A stretch of DNA of 5,773 bases from an uncultured beta proteobacterium. GTDB taxonomy: Bacteria; Pseudomonadota; Gammaproteobacteria; Burkholderiales; Burkholderiaceae. Where the stretch lies: the NCBI GenBank assembly GCA_903944255.1, contig CAJARE010000039.1, positions 1 through 5,773 on the forward strand. Reading direction: 5' to 3'. The translations under genes and the position numbers were made by a program. The notes below the pieces were generated by a model. That model was not told where the DNA came from, searched no databases, and saw only the letters and a program-made list of their open reading frames with translations. Positions 1-4,959 of this stretch are shown here, in pieces; positions within the stretch are counted from its first letter, which is position 1, and every line of letters starts with the position of its first letter.

Positions 1-10
1 ATAGAGGGCT

Positions 11-1156
11 ATGCCAAACAAACTCGCCTCCACTGAAGAAATCATTGCTGAGCTCAGCGCTGGGCGGATGGTCGTCTTGGTCGATGAAGAAGATCGTGAA
101 AATGAAGGTGATCTTGTACTCGCTGCAGATCACGTGACAGCTGACGCTGTTAACTTCATGGCCAAACATGGTCGCGGACTGATTTGCCTGACCCTGACCC
201 GCGAGCGTTGTCAGCAATTAAATCTGCCGCTCATGGTGCGCGATAACGGCACTGCGATGGGTACGAATTTCACAGTCTCGATTGAGGCAGCAAGTGGAGT
301 GACAACTGGTATTTCTGCAGCTGACCGCGCACTGACAATTAAAACTGCGGTAGCGCCTCATGCAAAACCAAGTGACCTCGTTCAACCTGGTCACATATTT
401 CCCTTGATGGCACAACCTGGTGGTGTTCTGATTCGTTCAGGACACACTGAAGCAGGCTGTGATCTTGCAGCAATGGCTGGTTGCTCACCCACCTCTGTCA
501 TTTGTGAAATCATGAAAGATGATGGCAGCATGGCGCGTCTGCCTGACCTGTTAGATTTTGCCAAAGAACATCAACTCAAGATTGGCAGTATTGCAGACCT
601 GATTCAATATCGCAGCCAACATGAAAGTATTGTGGTGCGTGAGGGTGAGCGCGATTTCATTACCCCCTGGGGGAAATTTAAAGGTGTGATCTATCGCGAT
701 AAGCCAAGTTCTTGCATTCATATTGCTCTGGTTCATGGCACCCCCACTGAAGATCAAGAAACCCTAGTACGCGTTCATGAGCCTGTGACCGTCTTAGATT
801 TCCTAGACGCTAAGGTCAGTAACCATTCCTGGCCTCTGGTCCAAGCATTACAACAAATTGCTGGATCAAAAGCCGGTGTTGCAGTACTACTCAACGCTTC
901 AGGAATTGCTGCTCCAAATGATAGCGACTGGTTAGCGCAGTTTCAAAAACTCAATGGCGTAAAAACAGAAAATTCTGCACCCCTTGCACGTAAAACTGAT
1001 TTCAGAAGTTACGGCATTGGTGCACAGATTCTGAAAGATATTGGAGTGGGTAAGATGCGTTTACTTGCTAACCCTATTCCCGTACCAAGCCTTTCTGGTT
1101 ATAAGCTAGAAGTGACTGGCTATGCCCCATACACTGCCCCTCATTTGGAAAAGTAA
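11..1156 (+). CDS. ribB: 3,4-dihydroxy-2-butanone-4-phosphate synthase with degenerate GTP cyclohydrolase II-like domain (RibBA-like, ribBX variant)
   Basis: A cytoplasmic riboflavin-pathway enzyme of 381 residues. The N-terminal half (about 8-205) is a complete RibB domain that converts ribulose 5-phosphate to 3,4-dihydroxy-2-butanone 4-phosphate plus formate. Visible motifs are the acidic metal-binding loop DEEDRENEGDL (25-35), HGRGLIC (53-59), TNFTVSIEA (85-93), GISAADRA (100-107), PGHIFPL (126-132) and GHTEAGCDLA (144-153). The C-terminal part (about 208-370) resembles GTP cyclohydrolase II. It keeps DFRSYGIGAQIL (330-341) and the following LLANPIP, but the stretch after LVRVH (252-256), where RibA carries its three zinc-binding cysteines, has none, and the EGRGIGL catalytic segment is absent. 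It is therefore probably active only as RibB, like the ribBX variant described in Proteobacteria; databases often label such genes ribBA. The start is fixed by an in-frame TAG at 2-4 and an AGAGGG ribosome site just before the ATG. It leads an operon with ribH 4 nt downstream. Confidence 0.95.
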   Translation: MPNKLASTEEIIAELSAGRMVVLVDEEDRENEGDLVLAADHVTADAVNFMAKHGRGLICLTLTRERCQQLNLPLMVRDNGTAMGTNFTVSIEAASGVTTGISAADRALTIKTAVAPHAKPSDLVQPGHIFPLMAQPGGVLIRSGHTEAGCDLAAMAGCSPTSVICEIMKDDGSMARLPDLLDFAKEHQLKIGSIADLIQYRSQHESIVVREGERDFITPWGKFKGVIYRDKPSSCIHIALVHGTPTEDQETLVRVHEPVTVLDFLDAKVSNHSWPLVQALQQIAGSKAGVAVLLNASGIAAPNDSDWLAQFQKLNGVKTENSAPLARKTDFRSYGIGAQILKDIGVGKMRLLANPIPVPSLSGYKLEVTGYAPYTAPHLEK

Positions 1157-1160
1157 ACTC

Positions 1161-1673
1161 ATGACGAACTCTAATAATGATTCTGTTGGTGTTTTAGCCG
1201 TCGACCTCAATGGTCAAGATTTACGCATTGGTATTGTGCAGGCACGCTTTAATGAAGATCATTGTGTTGCCCTGACAACTGCCTGCATTCATGAACTCAT
1301 TGCATTGGGTGTCGCTCAGGAAGATATCAAGCTGGTCACTGTGCCTGGTGCACTAGAAATTCCATTTGCATTACAAAAGCTAGCTGAGACTGGAGAGTTT
1401 GATGGTCTTGTAGCGCTTGGCGCTGTAATACGCGGTGAAACCTATCACTTTGAATTAGTCTCCAATGAATCAGCGGCAGGCATTACCCGGATCTGCTTAG
1501 AATCTGGTCTGCCAATCGCTAATGGCATTCTCACTTGTGATACTGATGAGCAAGCAAAAGCTCGTGTTGACCTTAAAGGTGCAGACTGTGCAAAAGCAGT
1601 AGTAGAGATGGCTAACTTAGCTTTAGCATTGACTCCTGATCTAGATATTGAGATCAACTCCAACGAAGAGTAA
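1161..1673 (+). CDS. ribH: 6,7-dimethyl-8-ribityllumazine synthase
   Basis: Lumazine synthase condenses 5-amino-6-ribitylamino-uracil with the dihydroxybutanone phosphate made by RibB, the penultimate riboflavin step, in the cytoplasm as a pentameric or icosahedral assembly. The 170-residue product has the family's usual length plus about 15 extra N-terminal residues. Visible motifs are ARFN (28-31, substrate-stacking Phe30), VPGALEIP (61-68), GAVIRGETYHFELVSNE (87-103, with His96 at the position of the catalytic base), and GLPIANGILTCDTDEQAKAR (116-135), whose EQA..R segment corresponds to the phosphate-binding region. The reading frame is open for 13 codons further upstream (from 1122), but that extension lies inside ribB. 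The ATG at 1161, 4 nt after the ribB stop and preceded by GGAAAAG (1147-1153), is the natural start. The gene ends in TAATG, overlapping nusB by 1 nt, so the two are likely translationally coupled. Confidence 0.96.
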   Translation: MTNSNNDSVGVLAVDLNGQDLRIGIVQARFNEDHCVALTTACIHELIALGVAQEDIKLVTVPGALEIPFALQKLAETGEFDGLVALGAVIRGETYHFELVSNESAAGITRICLESGLPIANGILTCDTDEQAKARVDLKGADCAKAVVEMANLALALTPDLDIEINSNEE

Positions 1674-2194
1674 TGATGAATATGTCTAAACCGAGCAATA
1701 CTTCAAGCAACACTTCAGCCCCAAAAGATAGTAAAGCGAGTACGCCTAAGCGTTCACTGACGCCACGCCGTCGCGCTCGTGAGTACGCACTTCAAGGGGT
1801 CTATCAAAGCCTTGTCATGCGACGTGCTGGCAGTCTTCCAAACAAAACCTTAATTGCCAAGCAGTTGGCAGAAGATCCCGCATTTCGTCGTTGTCAGCTA
1901 GAACTCTTTCAGGGTATTTTTGAAGGCGTACTCGATCGTACAGATGAGTTTGAAGCCCTGATTACTCCCGCACTGGATCGCCCCATTAATGAGCTCTCGC
2001 CAGTTGAGCATGCTGCCCTTTTGATTGGTACTTATGAACTTGCTGCAGACCTGTCGGTACCCTATAAAGTGGCTATTAATGAGGCAGTGGAATTAGCCAA
2101 AACCTTTGGTGGTACTGACGGCCATAAATATGTCAATGGCGTTTTAGATCTTCTGGCCAAAAAACTCCGTAGTACCGAAATACAAGCAGGCTGA
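1673..2194 (+). CDS. nusB: transcription antitermination factor NusB
   Basis: NusB is a small all-helical RNA-binding protein. With NusE (ribosomal protein S10) it binds boxA RNA and supports antitermination of rRNA operons. The 173-residue product shows the typical arginine-rich start of the domain, RRRAREYALQGVYQ (32-45). It also has LSPVEHAALLIGTYEL (108-123) and the family's hallmark C-terminal block VPYKVAINEAVELAKTFGG (129-147) followed by KYVNGVLDLLAKKLR (152-166). Residues 1-29 form a Ser/Thr/Lys/Pro-rich tail, probably disordered, that precedes the conserved domain. Three starts are possible: ATG at 1673 (sharing one base with the ribH stop), 1676 and 1682. The nearest purine-rich site, GAAGAG (1665-1670), is 2, 5 and 11 nt away respectively, so 1676 or 1682 may be the real initiator; the difference is at most three residues. 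The ribH-nusB pair is a common bacterial arrangement. Confidence 0.95.
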   Translation: MMNMSKPSNTSSNTSAPKDSKASTPKRSLTPRRRAREYALQGVYQSLVMRRAGSLPNKTLIAKQLAEDPAFRRCQLELFQGIFEGVLDRTDEFEALITPALDRPINELSPVEHAALLIGTYELAADLSVPYKVAINEAVELAKTFGGTDGHKYVNGVLDLLAKKLRSTEIQAG

Positions 2195-2196
2195 AG

Positions 2197-2229
2197 GCTC
2201 TAGTCCTCGTTATCTTCTTTTTCTAGAGC
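2197..2229. repeat. inverted repeat between convergent nusB and AcnX small-subunit genes
   Basis: GCTCTAG (2197-2203) is the exact reverse complement of CTAGAGC (2223-2229), separated by 19 nt. The hairpin spans the whole 28-nt convergent gap and reaches into the stop codon of the - strand gene. The loop holds five T's on the + strand (2218-2222), but no T-run follows the stem on either strand, so it is not a classical intrinsic terminator. It may act as a weak bidirectional transcript end or may be chance. Confidence 0.3.
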
Positions 2230-2630
2230 ACTTCTACTGTTTGGTTTTTAGTATCAATTCGTAATTTAGCGCCACTCGCAATTGCTTGAGTGATATCACA
2301 GTCAAAACCACTCAACATCGGAATGCCAGCATGGGCAGCGCCTTGAGCCAATATAGGATTGACTGCATTAAAAATAATAGCTGCAGGACAAAGGTTTCGA
2401 GATTTCATTTCATACAACATCCAGGCGCTAGCTACCCCACCTTTTGCTGCATCTAAAACTAAAATCTTATCTTTGTAAGACTGGCCAAATAATTTATGGG
2501 CTGGTCGTGAAAACACACCCTTAAGGCGATCTAAATCATAACGAGCTGAAAAGCCATCGGCAGCACTTAAACATACGCCCTCGATGCTTTCACCTTGCGC
2601 ATGTTTTGCCTTGTATATTTTTCCGCTCAA
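2223..2630 (-). CDS. aconitase X small (swivel) subunit, DUF126 family
   Basis: The 135-residue product is the small subunit of a two-chain aconitase X (AcnX), equivalent to the swivelling domain 4 of aconitase. It is expected to close over the active site of the DUF521 chain encoded immediately upstream. Recognisable family features are the N-terminal GESIEG strand region (13-18), SRPAHKLFGQS (41-51), DAAKGGVASAWMLYEM (60-75) and the NAVNPILAQGAAHAGIPML block (88-106). Many family members carry a Gly-Ser motif where this one reads KGGVAS (63-68), so the residue expected to contact substrate is altered or shifted. The start is TTG at 2630, overlapping the upstream TGA by 4 nt (TTGA), with a good GGAG site 6 nt before it. 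AcnX enzymes with known activity include cis-3-hydroxy-L-proline dehydratase and archaeal phosphomevalonate dehydratase. The substrate here is not known. Confidence 0.88.
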   Translation of the reverse strand: MSGKIYKAKHAQGESIEGVCLSAADGFSARYDLDRLKGVFSRPAHKLFGQSYKDKILVLDAAKGGVASAWMLYEMKSRNLCPAAIIFNAVNPILAQGAAHAGIPMLSGFDCDITQAIASGAKLRIDTKNQTVEVL

Positions 2631-3859
2631 TTTAATCTCCCTGTTACGGCTGCATTAACGCAATCTTCCATAGACGCTAACATGGGTGTGTAGCCATAAC
2701 CACCCAAAATATTGACTATCTTTGCGCTATTAGTCGCTAATACTTTCCAACCATTTGCTTCAGCAATTTCTCGAGCATAGGATTGATAAAAACACATTCC
2801 AGAAAATACTGTGCCGCCTGCATTTTCAATCATTGCGGTATACCCCATGCGATCAGAATCAGGCTTAACCTGTGGGCTTGTCATCGCTAGTAAAGGCTTA
2901 ATAAATTTTTTGCCATCACATAGTTCAGCAATGCTTTTCATCTCCATCAGACTCAGTTGGGGAGCGGAAAAAACGATGACATCTACTTCTTCAGCAATAC
3001 GATAGGAATTTTGTAAACCCATTACCTCTTCTTTAGTAATAATGACTTCAGGAAGATGCAAATACTCTAAATCCCTAGCGTGCAAAGCCTCAGGCGTAAT
3101 ACCCAAGATATGGAACAGCGCAGAGGAACCAAAGCTTGCCATGGCAGCGCCAAAATGCTTCATCGCATCAGAGCCAGGATGTCCTTCAATTCCCTCGAGT
3201 ATCGGAACCGCCCAATAGTTCCCAGATTTTTTACCGATCAGACCTCCTAAGGCTCCCCATTCATTAAGGGTCTTTGGAGTCCACATGGTTTTAAAACGAT
3301 GGCTTGGTTTGCGATGCTCATCCAAGTGATATCCATACCGTGGCGTCCTGCCTGTCAGACCCGCCGCCAAGGCTGAGGGACCTCCTTCGAAATTGGATCT
3401 TGCGCCACAAATACTATTTGAGTAGATGACAACGCCCGTATCTCCAAATGCCAAATGCTCACCGTAGATGGGTGCCATGATGGTCTGGTAATTAATACAG
3501 GTATCGGTCATCGATACCCCCATCTTCACAAACGCATCAATGGCACGTCTTTCCAGCTCCAGCATTTTTTCAGTCTGGCCTAGTTGATTGGCTTTCGTAA
3601 AGTCGGTACCCCTAGGGTCGGTAATGGTCGGAATACGAACAACCCTGTCTTTCAATACATTTTGAGCTAAGCCTTCAAGCCACTCAACCCCTGACTCACC
3701 CAAACTCTCTGTATCGGCCATGATATGCGCTTGAGATACTGGCACTAAATCATCAGCGCCAAAAAATTCACCTACTTTGATTTGATGCTCAATGGCATTT
3801 TTTCGCACTGGACCAAATTCTCCAGCGAGCATTGCCTTTTCTTCTTCGTTTAGCTTCAT
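2627..3859 (-). CDS. aconitase X large (catalytic) subunit, DUF521 family hydro-lyase
   Basis: The 410-residue product matches AcnX catalytic chains over its full length. Its N-terminus has the typical LNEEEKAMLAGEFG (3-16) and a later SQAHI (42-46). The central TDTCINY (118-124) and SNSICGARSNFEGGPSALA (147-165) are hallmark segments, followed by GRTPRYGYHLDEHR (170-183). Near the end are GGTVFSGMCFY (348-358) and TNSAKIVNILGGYG (376-389). Cys121, Cys151 and Cys356 are the best candidates for iron or Fe-S ligands; Cys314 and Cys400 lie outside the conserved blocks. AcnX proteins dehydrate hydroxy acids or hydroxy amino acids in the cytoplasm. No hydroxyproline-pathway gene lies nearby, so substrate assignment from context fails. 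The ATG at 3859 has AGAG 6 nt upstream. The gene is 19 nt downstream of the receptor gene and overlaps the small subunit by 4 nt, which supports co-production of the two chains. Confidence 0.9.
   Translation of the reverse strand: MKLNEEEKAMLAGEFGPVRKNAIEHQIKVGEFFGADDLVPVSQAHIMADTESLGESGVEWLEGLAQNVLKDRVVRIPTITDPRGTDFTKANQLGQTEKMLELERRAIDAFVKMGVSMTDTCINYQTIMAPIYGEHLAFGDTGVVIYSNSICGARSNFEGGPSALAAGLTGRTPRYGYHLDEHRKPSHRFKTMWTPKTLNEWGALGGLIGKKSGNYWAVPILEGIEGHPGSDAMKHFGAAMASFGSSALFHILGITPEALHARDLEYLHLPEVIITKEEVMGLQNSYRIAEEVDVIVFSAPQLSLMEMKSIAELCDGKKFIKPLLAMTSPQVKPDSDRMGYTAMIENAGGTVFSGMCFYQSYAREIAEANGWKVLATNSAKIVNILGGYGYTPMLASMEDCVNAAVTGRLN
2637..2640 (-). promoter_or_regulatory. ribosome binding site for the TTG-initiated AcnX small subunit
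   Basis: Read on the - strand, GGAG lies 6 nt before the TTG at 2630-2628, inside the last codons of the large-subunit gene. No ATG or GTG in this frame offers a comparable start near the overlap, so this site decides the start and supports translational coupling. Confidence 0.6.
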
Positions 3860-3878
3860 CTTGTTCTCTTATAATTCA

Positions 3879-4862
3879 TTAATCGATGGTGGCACCTGAA
3901 TCGCGCACGACTCTAGCCCATTTCGCTATCTCGCTCGTCTGGAAATTAGCCAAACTTTCCTTGAAATCAGTATTTGGTTGTACTCCTAGGTTGCCAAGCC
4001 GCTCTTTAAAAGCTGGCGACTGCGCCACACTTTCTGTAGTGGCTCTTAATTTTTTGGTAATTGCCTCTGGTAATTTTGCTGGCGCAAATACTGCCCACCA
4101 TGCAGTAGACTCAAATTGTGGATAGCCTAGTTCAGCCACTGTAGGCACATTAGGTAGTAAAGGAGAGCGTGTTTTGCTCGTCACTGCTAAAGCACGTAAT
4201 TTTCCAGAAGTAATATGAGGCAAAACAGACTGAATCGGATCAAAGACAAGCGGTATCTGTCCACCGATTAAATCCGTCACAGCTGGTGCACTACCTTTAT
4301 AGGGAATATGCTTGAATTTAACTTGGGCTACCGACTCAAATAAAGCTCCGGTTAAATGTCCCGGCGTGCCATTACCCGCAGTGCCGTAAGCGATCGAATC
4401 TGGTTTTGCACGAGCCTCAGCAATCAACTCTACAAGCGTCTTAATCCGATCATTTGAATTGACAGCGATCACCACTGGAGCGGATGCTACAAGCGCAATA
4501 GGTGTGAAATCTTTAGTCATGTCATACGGCAACTGCTTGTACAGACTTCCATTAATGGCATTGGTACCTACCGTACCCATTAGCAAGGTGTAGCCATCAG
4601 GCGCCGCCTTTGCAACCAAATCAGCACCAATTGAGCCTCCAGCCCCTCCCTTATTTTCAATCACGATCTGTTCCTTGAGACGCTCTTCCAAAAGCAAAGA
4701 CAAAGGTCTAGCCACGATATCGGTTGGACCCCCAGGAGGAAATGGAACCACTAATCGAATAGGCTTAGTCGGATAATTTTGAGAAATCGCATTACCAGAG
4801 AGTAGAAAAGCACTGATCAACATTAATAAATATTGACTGTTTTTACTATTGAGAAAATTCAT
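3879..4862 (-). CDS. Bug-family (tripartite tricarboxylate transporter type) periplasmic substrate-binding protein
   Basis: This is an exported solute receptor of the TctC/Bug family, which binds small carboxylates in the periplasm. The 327-residue product begins with a signal peptide: a polar start, the hydrophobic core YLLMLISAFLLSG (11-23), and likely cleavage after NAIS (24-27). The mature protein opens with the family signature PIRLVVPFPPGGPTDIVAR (34-52). It continues with NKGGAGGSIGA (70-80), YGTAGNGTPGHL (159-170), HIPYKGSAPAVTDLIGGQI (185-203) and GKLRALAVTS (220-229). The start chosen is ATG at 4862, because GAGG lies 9 nt upstream. A GTG at 4877 in the same frame would add five residues (MRQID) but has a poorer ribosome site and puts charge ahead of the signal peptide. 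No TctA/TctB membrane partners are visible, as is common for the many orphan Bug receptors. It is first in the operon with the AcnX genes, suggesting it captures their substrate or a precursor, or senses it. The ligand is unknown. Confidence 0.93.
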   Translation of the reverse strand: MNFLNSKNSQYLLMLISAFLLSGNAISQNYPTKPIRLVVPFPPGGPTDIVARPLSLLLEERLKEQIVIENKGGAGGSIGADLVAKAAPDGYTLLMGTVGTNAINGSLYKQLPYDMTKDFTPIALVASAPVVIAVNSNDRIKTLVELIAEARAKPDSIAYGTAGNGTPGHLTGALFESVAQVKFKHIPYKGSAPAVTDLIGGQIPLVFDPIQSVLPHITSGKLRALAVTSKTRSPLLPNVPTVAELGYPQFESTAWWAVFAPAKLPEAITKKLRATTESVAQSPAFKERLGNLGVQPNTDFKESLANFQTSEIAKWARVVRDSGATID

Positions 4863-4871
4863 ATCAATTTG

Positions 4872-4875
4872 CCTC
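4872..4875 (-). promoter_or_regulatory. ribosome binding site that selects the ATG start of the receptor gene
   Basis: GAGG on the - strand lies 9 nt before the ATG at 4862-4860 and overlaps the alternative GTG at 4877-4875, so it can serve only the ATG. Confidence 0.5.
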
Positions 4876-4925
4876 ACATTTCAGGGTCATGGGCTACTCT
4901 AAATCAACAAACATATAATGTAAAT

Positions 4926-4950
4926 TTATATTAATTTAATTTAAATATAA
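4926..4950. promoter_or_regulatory. candidate LysR operator (T-N11-A inverted repeat)
   Basis: TTATATT (4926-4932) and AATATAA (4944-4950) are perfect inverted repeats separated by 11 nt, so the inner bases obey the LysR-family T-N11-A rule. The site lies 9 nt before the regulator's ATG and about 64 nt upstream of the receptor's ATG, where a recognition site used for autorepression and activation is often found. The tract is pure A/T, so a chance match is possible. Confidence 0.4.
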
Positions 4951-4959
4951 GCCATTGTT

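Larger units (their letters stand above)
4863..4959. promoter_or_regulatory. divergent promoter region between the receptor-AcnX operon and the LysR gene
   Basis: This 97-nt gap separates two divergently oriented starts, the standard layout for a LysR-type regulator and its target. Positions 4921-4950 are 30 consecutive A/T bases. On the + strand a perfect TATAAT occurs at 4914-4919 and could be the -10 element of the regulator gene, but no good -35 is seen at the usual spacing. On the - strand only weak -10-like sequences are visible, for example TATATG at 4917-4912. That fits a promoter needing an activator, though it does not prove one. Confidence 0.5.

Noticed and set aside
1..10. FMN riboswitch upstream of ribB
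   Set aside because: Only 10 nt of upstream sequence are present, so nothing can be said.
218..415. Open frame of 65 codons on the - strand inside ribB
   Set aside because: It lies wholly within a well-conserved RibB domain, has no recognisable protein motif and no ribosome site; a shadow of the coding strand.
551..757. Open frame of 68 codons on the - strand inside ribB
   Set aside because: Antisense to an intact gene, with no family resemblance.
1122..1160. A 13-codon N-terminal extension of ribH
   Set aside because: It would overlap the end of ribB in another frame. The ATG at 1161 has a better ribosome site and gives the usual family length.
2193..2222. Intrinsic terminator for nusB made of GAAG (2193-2196), CTTC (2214-2217) and five T's
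   Set aside because: Only 4 bp plus one wobble pair with a loop of about 15 nt; too weak to call a terminator.
2811..3005. Open frame of 64 codons on the + strand within the AcnX large subunit gene
   Set aside because: Antisense to a full-length conserved gene, with no supporting signal.
3886..4125. Open frame of 79 codons on the + strand within the receptor gene
   Set aside because: Antisense to the conserved C-terminal part of the Bug receptor; composition is explained by that gene.
4863..4877. GTG at 4877 as the start of the receptor gene
   Set aside because: It would overlap the GAGG site that serves the ATG at 4862, and it adds an acidic residue before the signal peptide.
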